From B33-G16 sp964611035 (GTDB taxonomy: Bacteria > Desulfobacterota > DSM-4660 > Desulfatiglandales > B25-G16): a stretch of 64,000 nt of DNA. The notes beneath the pieces are model-generated. The model was not told the origin of the DNA, made no database searches, and worked only from the letters and a program-made list of their open reading frames with translations. The position numbers were made by a program, and so were the translations under genes. The stretch's first letter is position 1. Each line of letters opens with the position of its first letter. Below, one piece after another: positions 8,598-17,120 of the stretch. The DNA lies in the NCBI GenBank assembly GCA_964611035.1, contig CAZSWT010000004.1, positions 1-64,000 on the forward strand. The letters run 5' to 3'.

Positions 8598-8764
8598 TTG
8601 GTATTTTGCATCCGTTTTTTCTACCTAATAATTCAGTCTTGACTTTTATTGCTCTTGTGGCATCATCGTTAATAAGCATCCCCAAATTGTTAATAGTTAT
8701 CTTTCATAATCTAAACCTTTAGGAGGAAATTATGAGAAGAGGTCCTTTAAAGATGCCGATGTGA
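8598..8764 (+). other. Duplicated leader with a 10-codon remnant
   Basis: 8598-8666 repeats 5771-5839, the block upstream of the secreted-protein gene. Both copies then have a strong ribosome site (TAGGAGGAAATT here) and an ATG, but here the frame at 8731 ends after 10 codons. This looks like the dead end of a duplicated gene. A leader peptide followed by a small CCTCCA/TGGAGG stem is the alternative. Confidence 0.45.
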
Positions 8765-8909
8765 AGCCTCCATGAGGGTTGCGATTACCTGATTGGAGGT
8801 CTTCTGATTTCAATGTATAATGCTTTTAGTGTTTAATTGGCTTTTTCAAAAAATTACGACCAAGTCTTTTGGGGGAAATTGTTTTTCTCTTTTCAAATAG
8901 GAGAATAAA

Positions 8910-9203
8910 ATGATTATTATTTGCTATTCGGACTATCCCATACAAAGTGGTAGGGAAGTTGCTAAGCGCTTTTTGGGGTTACCTCGTCTACCTGAGTATA
9001 TTAAGGGAAAAGGTAATTATGTTTATTCCACAACCGAAAAAGGTTATCACAACGTTTCCATTTTAGAAGTGGATGCCGCTAAGGTCAAAGAAGCATTTGA
9101 TACCATCACTAAGGCCTATCTCAACTTTATCGATGTGCCGGGCTACAGCTACGATATCAGAATATGTCATAAAGTTAGTGAGGCTATCAAATTAATGCAA
9201 TAG
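8910..9203 (+). CDS. Small conserved-looking protein of unknown function
   Basis: 97 aa with a good ribosome site (TAGGAGAATAAA) and a terminator directly after the stop. It has mixed alpha/beta composition and no signal peptide or membrane segment. The compact layout (promoter gap, gene, terminator) suggests a real single-gene unit. I do not recognise the family; a small ferredoxin-like alpha/beta fold is possible but unproven. Confidence 0.6.
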   Translation: MIIICYSDYPIQSGREVAKRFLGLPRLPEYIKGKGNYVYSTTEKGYHNVSILEVDAAKVKEAFDTITKAYLNFIDVPGYSYDIRICHKVSEAIKLMQ

Positions 9204-9207
9204 TACA

Positions 9208-9250
9208 AGAAAAGGGTAGAGTCATCTGTGGCTCTTCCTTTTTCTTTTTT
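9208..9250 (+). terminator. Rho-independent terminator
   Basis: AGAAAAGGGTAGAG pairs with CTCTTCCTTTTCT, followed by TTTTTT. It lies 5 bases after the stop codon of the gene ending at 9203. Confidence 0.8.
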
Positions 9251-9844
9251 CATTCTATATATTGTATAGGTTATAAATATGGCTTCACTTTTGTATTCTG
9301 CTACTATGAAAAGGATTGAAAGTCCGAAAAACTTATGACTTGTGTTTGTAAGCTTGATACAAGTTTAGTAAATTCAAAGAGTTGACTATGGCAGGTAAGC
9401 TTTAATTTTGGACTGGGCATCCAAGCTCAAGATATTGTGGGTTTTTTGATAAGAAAAGAAATTCTTTGGTTAATCTTTATCTTTAACAAAACCTATCCCC
9501 TTCAAAAATTAATATCCTCTTCTGCTCCATCCAATAGAACCATTTTCCATCTAATATATAGATAAAATATATTTATTTTAATCAATTTAAATATTTTAGT
9601 TGACATATATATTAAAATAGTATAATTATACTTAATTAATTAAAATAGTTTGTGGTTGAAAAAACAGGGTAAGTTCATTGGATCACAACTTTTAAAAAGA
9701 GGAAACCTCAAAATCAATTGAATGAAGGGTCAAACCTTTACTCTTATTTAAAAATTTGTGGCATGCTACATGTTTTTCTAAAGGAAATAGCTTATTTTTA
9801 TCAAGTTTTTGAATCCATCTAATCTTCAACACAAGAGGTGCATC
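9251..9844 (+). other. AT-rich intergenic region with a promoter-like site
   Basis: No gene seen. TTGACA at 9600-9605 and TATAAT at 9621-9626 (15-bp spacer) could drive the small membrane protein at 9845, about 220 bases downstream. Confidence 0.4.
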
Positions 9845-10042
9845 ATGACAGAAAAAACTCTCCTTATCTTTCAGCTTTTCTTGGCCATTTTTGCTATATA
9901 CGCACTACTGGATCATACCTACCACATACTCGTGCCCTTCTTCTGCTTGACGGGGATGTTTTTTGTTGGGAGGGAAGAAGTGTCTTTCAAAAAGATCAGT
10001 GAGGAAGTAATTCACCAAAGCCAAAAAGAAGCTATTGCCTAA
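9845..10042 (+). CDS. Small inner-membrane protein
   Basis: 65 aa from the ATG at 9845, chosen because AAGAGGTGCATC precedes it. Two hydrophobic segments (LLIFQLFLAIFAIYALL and ILVPFFCLTGMFFVG) are joined by a short polar loop, and the C-terminal tail is charged. No family recognised. It ends 52 bases before the insertion sequence, which may have separated it from a former neighbour. Confidence 0.5.
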   Translation: MTEKTLLIFQLFLAIFAIYALLDHTYHILVPFFCLTGMFFVGREEVSFKKISEEVIHQSQKEAIA

Positions 10043-10094
10043 GCACGTCGAGCCTACTTAGTGTGCGGGTCGAACAGTTTGTCTAACAGAATCT

Positions 10095-11597
10095 GAGACC
10101 TTTGCATAACCTGGTGAAAATCGCCATTTTTTGTCATGTGTAGAATATAAATCTTGAAAATTCCCCTAACATGTCATCGGGAAGCACTATTCCGAAATAA
10201 GAAGTCCATGAAAATGGTTTAGAAACAGTGATTTGTTGCCAAAAAAGTTTGATAACTTGTTGAAAACGCTTGCAAAAGTGGCTTTATTATGCTATATTCT
10301 TCCCCAAAAAATGACAAGTGATTAAAGGGGGAAGACATGGGATACAAAAGAATAGGAAAAGTGATAAGTTTTGCAGATTTGGCAGTTTCCAAGTCTCTTA
10401 AACATAATCGCAGTCTCACGATGATGAATAAAATCAATAAGCTTATAAGCTGGAAAAACATAGAAGCCTTATTATTGGAATATTACGAAGTTGGCACGAG
10501 CAAAGAAGGAGCAGATGCCTACCCACCATTGATGTTACTAAAGTGTTTACTGCTTCAGAAATGGTTTCGCATTCCATCTGATCCTGAGCTTGAAAATCAA
10601 ATAAACGATAGGATATCATTTAAAAAGTTTTTAGGTATTTCTATAGACAAGCCCTCTCCTGATCATTCTACCTTCTCTCGATTCCGAAGCAGGTTATCCA
10701 AAGAGGCCATGATGAAGCTCAACAATGAAGTATTGCAAGGATTTGAGAAGATGGGATTAAGCATCAATGAAGGCATAGCAGTAGATGCACGATTGGTAAA
10801 ATCAGCAAGTAGGCCTATGAGCAATGAAGGCCTTAAGAAGCTGAAAGAGACAAGGAATACACCTGAAGGCAAACTGGATACAAACGGAAAGCCGTTGAAG
10901 TTTTCAAGGGATCTGGAATCAGATTGGACGATAAAGAATGATACACCTCATTATGGACTAAAAGAACATACCTCAGTAGATGTGCATAGTGGTTTTGTTT
11001 TGGCTACTACGCTGACTCCTGCGTCTGAGCATGATTCGAAGTATCTCCCCTATCTCACGATAGCCAGTTGTCATACCAAAGATCCTATCAAAAAGGTGTA
11101 TGGAGATAAGGGATATTATGGGCATCCCAATCGAGCCTTTCTCCATATGAATGGAATCAAAGACGGAATAATGCGGAAAGATACAACCACTGCCAAGTTG
11201 ACTGAAATCGAGACAGAAAGGAACAAGAGGATATCAAAGAAGAGATACATTGTTGAGCAATACTTTGGACTGAGTCATTTACATGATGGGGCATACAGGG
11301 CAAGGTTCACCAAGATTCTCAAAAACATCTGGGATACAATGTGCAGGCAGATGGCGTTCAATATGTTTCGGGGCTCTAAGTTGTTGGCAAATGCATAACG
11401 ATAATGGAGTAGTATGCCCAAAGACAAAAAAAGGGCGTACCGACACAAGGAAAAGCCCATCCAGGGCTGTTAAACGGAGTTATACGCAGAAGAAAATCTC
11501 ATTAATAGATTTAGACTGAAAAATTAACCGACAATTTTTGACAAAAATTGTTATTTCAAGTGCAGTTTACTCATTATATGGAAAATTCAAAGGTCTC
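10095..11597 (+). mobile_element. Complete IS5-like insertion sequence, 1503 bp
   Basis: The ends GAGACCTTTG (10095-10104) and CAAAGGTCTC (11588-11597) are inverted repeats. An exact 5-bp direct repeat AATCT flanks them at 10090-10094 and 11598-11602. One full-length transposase gene lies inside. The intact ends and target duplication suggest a fairly recent insertion. Confidence 0.9.
10337..11398 (+). CDS. IS5-family DDE transposase
   Basis: 353 aa. The N-terminal DUF772-like domain has DPELENQINDRISFKKFLGI and DHSTFSRFRSRL. The catalytic domain shows AVDARLVK (first Asp), VYGDKGYYG (second Asp) and RYIVEQYFG (Glu) in DDE order. The frame has no interruption, so the enzyme is probably functional. 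It starts after an AAAGGGGGAAGAC ribosome site and fills most of the insertion sequence. Confidence 0.93.
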   Translation: MGYKRIGKVISFADLAVSKSLKHNRSLTMMNKINKLISWKNIEALLLEYYEVGTSKEGADAYPPLMLLKCLLLQKWFRIPSDPELENQINDRISFKKFLGISIDKPSPDHSTFSRFRSRLSKEAMMKLNNEVLQGFEKMGLSINEGIAVDARLVKSASRPMSNEGLKKLKETRNTPEGKLDTNGKPLKFSRDLESDWTIKNDTPHYGLKEHTSVDVHSGFVLATTLTPASEHDSKYLPYLTIASCHTKDPIKKVYGDKGYYGHPNRAFLHMNGIKDGIMRKDTTTAKLTEIETERNKRISKKRYIVEQYFGLSHLHDGAYRARFTKILKNIWDTMCRQMAFNMFRGSKLLANA

Positions 11598-11684
11598 AAT
11601 CTGGACTGGTAAGCCGCTTACAAACCTTTCATGTAAAAGGGGACGTAAAAGGGGACGTAGTTTCTGAATGAACTTATGCGAAAT

Positions 11685-11918
11685 GGGATCAAGTCTCCGT
11701 TTGCCTTTTGTTTAATCAGTGAGTGTTCCAGTAAATATGAAATGAAGGGCTTTGTCTTTGTCACAGATAATGATTGGTTTGCATTTCTCTTCACAGCAGC
11801 CACTTTTACCTAAAACAGTGCCAGTCCGCCATAAATACGGCGGATAAAAAAGATGGCGGATAAAACCGCCCGACGGAAGGCGGACAGGCCCTCCAAAAAA
11901 ACGGCGGGCAGGCATAAT
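11685..11918. repeat. Repeat family copy R5
   Basis: TCTCCGTTTGCC start, AAATGAAGGGCTTTGTC, GATAATGATTGGTTTGC, CAGCAGCCACTTTTACC, then a run of palindromic modules such as CCGCCATAAATACGGCGGA. It is preceded by a tandem AAAAGGGGACGT pair near 11636-11659. Confidence 0.85.
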
Positions 11919-12029
11919 TAAATAAGTTTTTTCTATTCTTGAGAATGTAGGGTCAAATTGTCATTTTTTTCACAATCATCCCCTCGCACAGCGCTCACGC
12001 ATTATTGAAACAGTGTTCAGGATATTTCC
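11883..12029. repeat. 147-bp duplicated tail (with 16623-16768)
   Basis: Nearly identical to 16623-16768, running from the last GC hairpin through AATAAGTTTTTTCTATTC and a CCCCTCGCACAGCGCTCA block. Both copies follow GC-hairpin repeats. Confidence 0.85.
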
Positions 12030-12596
12030 CATAATAGACCCTTATTCGGCGAGTCTCTCAGTACAAATCATTCGTCAAGCAAAGGATTAACTCTACGTTT
12101 ATCCAGTTTGCCACACAATGACAATAACTCTCTGAGCCAAAAGTACAGCAAGCTGAGGGTCAGATGTCTTATCTTTATTCTTGCCACAATCCCCTTCTCA
12201 GCAAAGAATTCAGTCCGGAACTCAATCTATTGACAATCACCCTAAATGTCATTTTGGTAGACCAAGTCACCAAGAAATCCTGTAAAATAATATTGACCTA
12301 TGCAGATATTTTATTCATATCTATTTACAGGGCCTCTCAATTCCAGACAAACAGCAATAAGCAAAAGGAGAAATGAGGTAATATACTATCGATCTTAAAT
12401 ACATTCGGTGTGAATTCAATAATAATGTACCTTACAACCCTTGAGATGTATCAGGAAAGGAATATGCGAGCTGGTAGTAATGATATACTATAAAAATATG
12501 CAAGAAGTTTCACATTTAACATCTTATTAACGTGATAATTATCACATTATTCGTCCTTATTATGTGATTAATATCACAAATTCTGCCTAAATATTC
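12030..12596. other. Intergenic region, no supported gene
   Basis: AT-rich. An open frame at 12164-12376 has no ribosome site and unconvincing composition. The stretch 12530-12580 has two inverted GTGATAATTATCAC-like words that could be an operator for the next gene (for example ACGTGATAATTATCACAT). Confidence 0.4.
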
Positions 12597-12626
12597 TTGA
12601 CATACTTGCCCAACTTCTATTATAAC
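12597..12626 (+). promoter_or_regulatory. Promoter of second DUF4143 ATPase, probably leaderless
   Basis: TTGACA at 12597-12602 and TATAAC at 12621-12626 (18-bp spacer) end only 7 bases before the ATG at 12634. No ribosome-binding site is present between them. Confidence 0.6.
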
Positions 12627-12633
12627 GGTGAAT

Positions 12634-13938
12634 ATGAAACGGGATATTTATAAAAAAATGCTGGAATGGAAATCATCCAAGCGGCGCAAACCATTGTTAT
12701 TGCGAGGTGCGCGTCAGGTTGGAAAGACCTACACACTTCAACAGTTCGGAGATAAAGAGTATGACAATGTCGCGTATTTCAATTTTGAAGAAAATCCTGC
12801 CCTTGATGATTTTTTCCAGCAAAAACTCGATCCCAGAGCTATAATCGCTAATCTTTCCCTGTACATAAATCGTGAAATTAAACCGGGAAGTGATCTGATT
12901 ATATTTGACGAGATACAGGAAGCCAATCACGCATTAAATTCTTTAAAGTATTTTAGTGAAAAGGCTGGTGAATACCATATCGCTACAGCAGGATCTCTGA
13001 TTGGCATTAAGCTGTCTCGTCCAAGATCTTTTCCGGTGGGAAAGGTTAATTTCCTGAACATGTATCCATTGACTTTTTTGGAGTACCTAGATGCCGTAGA
13101 GAAATCGAGATTAAGGCAACTGATAGAAACAAAAGAGGATTTCAATAGTTTTCCCCAGGCATTTCATAATGAATTAATTGAATGGATGAGGAAATATTTT
13201 TTTTCCGGAGGGATGCCAGAACCTGTTAAACATTTTGCTGAAACCGGCAATCTCACAGAGGTCCGGGAGATTCAAAGGGAAATCATTGATTCCTATTTGC
13301 TGGACTTTTCCAAACATGCCATAACTTCTGATATTCCCAAATTAGGCCTCATATGGAACTCAATCCCTGCTCACCTTGCTCAAGAGAATAAAAAATTTAT
13401 CTTTTCGGCAATTCGTAAAAGTGTGCGGGCCAGGGAATACGAGAGCGCGCTTCAATGGCTGGAAGACGCTGGCATGATATACAAATCCTATCAGGTTGCT
13501 ACGGCGAAGTATCCGCTAAAGGCCTATATGAATCGAAGCAGTTTTAAGGTGTTTGTTCTTGATGTCGGCATCCTGGGCGCGATGTCCAACTTGTCCCCGA
13601 AAGCTGTCATTGACTACAGTAGTTTATTCAGTGAATACAAAGGGGCATTTGTGGAAAATTATGTGGCTCAACAGTTGCGCTCAGATAAGCAGATAGATTT
13701 GTATTATTGGACCAGTAAAGGGAAAAAGGCGGAACTTGACTTTTTGTGGGAATTTGACTCACGGATCTACCCACTTGAGGCAAAGGCCGGTATTAACCCA
13801 AAAAGTAAGAGTCTCAATTCCTTCGACCTCCAATTCAATCCAACGGTGTTGTCGCGAACAACACTTTTGAATATGCGACGTGATGGAAAAATCCGTAATT
13901 ACCCTATGTATGCCATTACCCTGTTCCCGGAATTATAA
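12634..13938 (+). CDS. AAA ATPase with DUF4143 domain, second paralogue
   Basis: 434 aa from ATG 12634 (a GTG two codons upstream is possible). Walker A is RGARQVGKTYTL and Walker B is LIIFDEIQEA, followed by the TAGSLIG sensor. The DUF4143 half shows GAFVENYVAQQL, YYWTSKGKKAELDFLW and PLEAKAG, the PD-(D/E)xK-like signature. It belongs to a different branch from the ATPase at 3266, but both have leaderless-type promoters and both sit between hairpin repeats upstream of a C_GCAxxG_C_C gene. Cellular role is unknown. Confidence 0.88.
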   Translation: MKRDIYKKMLEWKSSKRRKPLLLRGARQVGKTYTLQQFGDKEYDNVAYFNFEENPALDDFFQQKLDPRAIIANLSLYINREIKPGSDLIIFDEIQEANHALNSLKYFSEKAGEYHIATAGSLIGIKLSRPRSFPVGKVNFLNMYPLTFLEYLDAVEKSRLRQLIETKEDFNSFPQAFHNELIEWMRKYFFSGGMPEPVKHFAETGNLTEVREIQREIIDSYLLDFSKHAITSDIPKLGLIWNSIPAHLAQENKKFIFSAIRKSVRAREYESALQWLEDAGMIYKSYQVATAKYPLKAYMNRSSFKVFVLDVGILGAMSNLSPKAVIDYSSLFSEYKGAFVENYVAQQLRSDKQIDLYYWTSKGKKAELDFLWEFDSRIYPLEAKAGINPKSKSLNSFDLQFNPTVLSRTTLLNMRRDGKIRNYPMYAITLFPEL

Positions 13939-14065
13939 AAGGGGTGCTTTACTATTAACTAAAAATTTTGATTTAGGGATCAAATCGTAGAAGGGTTTAT
14001 AGATGATGAATCCTTAAAGGAGGATATTGGTTCCAAAACGACTTAAATATTTTTTTTAAATGTGC

Positions 14066-14200
14066 CCAGGCCCGTCACAAAGAGGGCGGATAAGCCCGCC
14101 ACAATGATGGCGGGCAGGCCCTCCAAAAAAACGGCGGGCAGGCCCGCCAGTCCGCCACACAACCGGCGGATAAAAAGGACGGCGGGTAAACCTTGAGCAA
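14066..14200. repeat. Repeat family copy R6 (GC-hairpin module only)
   Basis: Five or six palindromic modules in a row, for example CCCGCCACAATGATGGCGGGC and CCTCCAAAAAAACGGCGGG, without the left part of the element. It leads directly into segmental duplication copy B. Confidence 0.8.
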
Positions 14201-15014
14201 TAAATTTTCAGGGATCACATTATTACATAACCCTTTCCTTGTCTTCTATAAACCCTATGCCATAGCCACCTTCTTTTATTTTTTGTCTTTCTGGCGATCC
14301 ATCTCGTCTATTATTATCTCTGTAGCGAGCCTGGCAGAGGTGCCAACGACCTTTGAACAATGATCAATCATACCATACTCAGTGGCTTGTTTCAGCTCAG
14401 ATGGGTTATATAGATTAAAGGTTCTGCCCATGAGGCTCTTCTGTATGTCATAGCATCTGCATCTCCCATATTTCTCAACAAATCTATCATGCAGTCTTTT
14501 GGTCAGTATATAGGAAGTCATGGGTTTCATCATGTCAGAAAAGTCTTTCTTTTTCCTGCCAAAGAGATAACCTATGACCATTGCCCCGCCAACAAGTGCA
14601 CCACAGGCTCCATCTCCTGTTAGTCCCAATCCGTCTGCAAGCCCACTTGCACTGCGAAATACATCATCATTTTCGATGCCTAAGGCCTCAAAGATGCCAG
14701 CAATGGTGGTCTGGGCACACCCTGTACATTTTCTCTCGTAGTTTAGCGCAGACTCAAATGCCTTTTCTAATATAACATCCCGCGACTTTTCCATGGCTAC
14801 TCCTTTTAACTATAATATCGGGCTCATGTCTTTAATCGTGAAAATTAACGATGCGTCCCTTTTGCTTCAGTAATTCAAAAATAGCAGCCCCGGTTTTGAT
14901 CACAACACAAATATCGGTCATAGTATTTCCTTTCAGGTCTAATGGGCGGTCTTAGAATACAGTAGCTACCAGTTATTCGTCAAGGGGTGATGCTTTGACA
15001 CAATGAAGACGTTG
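14184..15014. repeat. Segmental duplication, copy B (with 4722-5550)
   Basis: Same orientation and length as copy A. The coding part is about 99.6% identical while the flanks have drifted to roughly 86-90%. Confidence 0.9.
14276..14794 (-). CDS. C_GCAxxG_C_C family putative redox protein, copy B
   Basis: 172 aa, identical to copy A except Leu17 instead of Arg17. The same cysteine signatures (CTGCAQTT, GDGACGALVGG, RCRCYDIQ) and the same ribosome site region are present. The ATPase gene lies upstream of it on the other strand with repeat R6 between, mirroring the layout at 3266-5330. Confidence 0.85.
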   Translation of the reverse strand: MEKSRDVILEKAFESALNYERKCTGCAQTTIAGIFEALGIENDDVFRSASGLADGLGLTGDGACGALVGGAMVIGYLFGRKKKDFSDMMKPMTSYILTKRLHDRFVEKYGRCRCYDIQKSLMGRTFNLYNPSELKQATEYGMIDHCSKVVGTSARLATEIIIDEMDRQKDKK

Positions 15015-15058
15015 TTGAACCTGGTTAAATAAAATCAATGACAATTTAACCAGGCAGG
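15009..15058. repeat. Hairpin repeat, copy 2 (with 6939-6985)
   Basis: CCTGGTTAAAT pairs with ATTTAACCAGG across a 13-base loop that is identical in both copies. Confidence 0.65.
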
Positions 15059-15170
15059 CCAGGTTAAATAACTTCCAATTGAAATAATGAGAGGGAGGCG
15101 CTGATTTCAGAGTACCTTATGAATTTGGGCCAGTGCTGGTTGCTAAAGTAGGACTAAATAACTTTATGGA

Positions 15171-15388
15171 AGGGGATGTTGATACAGAAAAAGTGCTTAA
15201 CATTCCTTTATGCAGCAAATGAAAGGCTTTGTTGACATTATGTACAATGATTGTTTGTATTTTTCTTCACAGTAGCCACTTTTACCTAAAACAGTCCACC
15301 ACTCCGCCACAAAGAAGGCGGGCAGGCCCTCCAAAAAACGACGGGCAGGCCTTGAGCAAAATCGGTAAATCTAATCAGAGGTCAGGAT
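15171..15388. repeat. Repeat family copy R7
   Basis: Starts GAAGGGGATGTTGATACAG as in R4, then AAATGAAAGGCTTTG, ACAATGATTG, CAGTAGCCACTTTTACC, GC hairpins, and an AATCGGTAAATCTAATC end shared with R1. The combination defines both ends of the full element. Confidence 0.8.
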
Positions 15389-15458
15389 TTGAATCGTGGG
15401 ATTTCCCCTCTATCTCACAGCCTGCTTGACTGTTTGGCAGCGCAAGGATTTTAACCTA

Positions 15459-15517
15459 TTGACTTGTGAGATAATTTGATGTAAAATTACCATCAATTGA
15501 TGTATTATTACCATCAA
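15459..15517 (+). promoter_or_regulatory. Promoter with two abutting palindromic operators (MNT/HEPN operon)
   Basis: TTGACT (15459-15464), 17-bp spacer, TAAAAT (15482-15487). Two adjoining 21-bp palindromes of form TTGATG...CCATCAA occupy 15476-15496 and 15497-15517 and cover the -10. The nucleotidyltransferase gene downstream encodes its own winged helix, so autorepression here is likely. Confidence 0.7.
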
Positions 15518-15530
15518 ATAGGTCTAAAAG

Positions 15531-16115
15531 ATGCTCCAGAAACTATTTTCATCCAGGGTCAGAGTCGAGATTCTCAGCGTTTTTCTCATGAATCCCGAAA
15601 GAGAATTGTACGTGAGAGAGGTAGAAAGAGTCACAGGTGAGGATTATAAAAATGTCAGCATGGAACTACGCAATCTTGAGGAGATCGGCCTTCTGTCGAG
15701 TCGAAATGAGGGCAATCTAAAGTACTTCAGTCTCAATAAGGAATTCGTGATATATGAAGAACTAAAGTCAATCTTTATGAAAACCAAAGGTGCAGTTGGA
15801 ATTCTTAGAGAAGCAGTATCAACGAAACGGCATATAGACTATGTCTTCATATATGGTTCCTTTGCAACAGGAGAAGAAAGGGCAGAAAGTGACATAGACG
15901 TGATGGTAATCGGGGGGATTTCCCTTGAAGAGGTATTAGCCTTAATCAGAGGACCAGAAGAGAAACTCTCTCGGGAAATAAACGTATCGCTGTATGACCT
16001 TCAAGAAATGAGGAAGCGTGTGAAAAATCGCAACCCTTTTATCATGGAAGTGTTAGAAGGAGCCAAAATAATGCTTGTCGGTGATGAGGATGAGTTACGA
16101 AGAGTTATTGCATAA
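15531..16115 (+). CDS. Winged-helix MNT-type nucleotidyltransferase (antitoxin-like)
   Basis: 194 aa. An ArsR-like winged helix occupies residues 5-70 (YVREVERVTGEDYKNVSMEL). A minimal nucleotidyltransferase follows with GS (109-110) and D121-x-D123 (YGSFATGE...SDIDVMVIG). MNT proteins paired with HEPN toxins act as antitoxins, in known cases by AMPylating the HEPN partner. The HEPN gene overlaps its 3' end. The HTH together with the twin operators upstream suggests autoregulation. Confidence 0.85.
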   Translation: MLQKLFSSRVRVEILSVFLMNPERELYVREVERVTGEDYKNVSMELRNLEEIGLLSSRNEGNLKYFSLNKEFVIYEELKSIFMKTKGAVGILREAVSTKRHIDYVFIYGSFATGEERAESDIDVMVIGGISLEEVLALIRGPEEKLSREINVSLYDLQEMRKRVKNRNPFIMEVLEGAKIMLVGDEDELRRVIA

Positions 16116-16536
16116 GGGACTGATAAAACTTTCAAGCCATCTCCGTCTCAGGTAAAAAAATAGAATTGAGCTTGCAAAAAGGGACATAAAGGCAACAAGG
16201 TTAATGATGGCCAATGATAGGGATTGGGCATTTAACATGGCCTATAATGCTATTTTGCAAGCTACACGGGCACTGATGTTTGCTAAAGGTTTTAGACCTG
16301 GTACTGGTGAAGTGCAGCACAAGGTTGCTGTCCAATTTGCTGAAATAGCGTTAGGAGAAAAATTTCGAGATGAGATATATATCTTTGACAAAATGAGAAG
16401 CAAGAGACATCGTATAATATACGATGTATCAGGTATCATTTCGCACAAAGAAGCTCGTCAGGCGTTCGAGTTTACAGTAAAGTTGGTTGATAAGGTTGTG
16501 GAATTGGTGGGTATTGGAAAAGATAAGGGGAAGTGA
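16090..16536 (+). pseudogene. HEPN-domain toxin with in-frame stop at codon 22
   Basis: The frame opens at ATG 16090, overlapping the MNT gene, and reads MSYEELLHKGLIKLSSHL. It meets TAA at 16153-16155, then continues in the same frame as KNRIELAKRDIKATRLMMAN and through a full HEPN domain (DWAFNMAYNAILQATRALM). The RSKRH motif matches the HEPN RNase R-x(4-6)-H site. A single substitution explains the stop. Translation could restart at ATG 16204 (110 aa), lacking the first helix. The gene is probably inactivated or reduced, but a sequencing error cannot be excluded. Confidence 0.75.
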
Positions 16537-16547
16537 AATTGTGAATG

Positions 16548-16768
16548 GAGCCAGGTCCGCCATAATGACGGCGGGCAAGCCCGCCAGTCCGCCACACAAC
16601 CGGCGGATAAAAAAGAGGGCGGGCAGGCCCCCCAAAAAAACGGCGGGCAAGCATAATTAAATAAGTTTTTTCTATTCTTGAGAATGTAGGGCCAAATTGT
16701 CATTTTTTTCACAATCATCCCCTCGCACAGCGCTCATGCATTATTGAAACAGAAATCAGGATATTTCC
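16548..16768. repeat. Repeat family copy R8 with duplicated tail
   Basis: GC-hairpin modules (CCGCCATAATGACGGCGGGC and relatives) to about 16652, continuing into the 146-bp tail shared with 11883-12029. It closes the accessory region on the right. Confidence 0.8.
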
Positions 16769-16815
16769 ATCATAGGTTTACAGCGTACTAACTCTTGAGT
16801 TTGCCAATTAGATAT

Positions 16816-16905
16816 TGACGGCTTCGTAAAAAGTCCAACTGTCCCGTCCTGGTGGGAGAGCTTTTTCCTTTGCCGTCCCAATATTGAGTTTTTACGAGTT
16901 CATCA
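16816..16905. mobile_element. 90-bp MITE-like element with target duplication
   Basis: The imperfect terminal repeats run about 34 bases (TGACGGCTTCGTAAAAAGTC at left; the right end reads TGATGAACTCGTAAAAACTC on the other strand). GATAT flanks both sides (16811-16815 and 16906-16910), a 5-bp target duplication. No coding capacity. Confidence 0.75.
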
Positions 16906-17120
16906 GATATTAGACTTCCTGCCTTTCTCGACGAAATATAAAAACAGATAAGCTAAGATAAGCTAAGGTATTGACGATTGATCCCATATTGTTTATTAAG
17001 AAAGAGAAGCAAAAAAATGGTTTCCCTGTGAAGTCGTAATCTTTGTTCTGGATAAAAAGAGGGATCATATTCTTCTCGGTATGCCAGGGGTAAAAATAAA
17101 AAGAATGGAAAGAGGAGTCA

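Noticed and set aside
12164..12376. 70-codon open frame
   Set aside because: No ribosome site, no promoter in register and unconvincing composition; left out as a gene.
14066..14200. Possible CRISPR array
   Set aside because: The modules are palindromic and irregularly spaced with no unique spacers and no cas genes, so this is not CRISPR.
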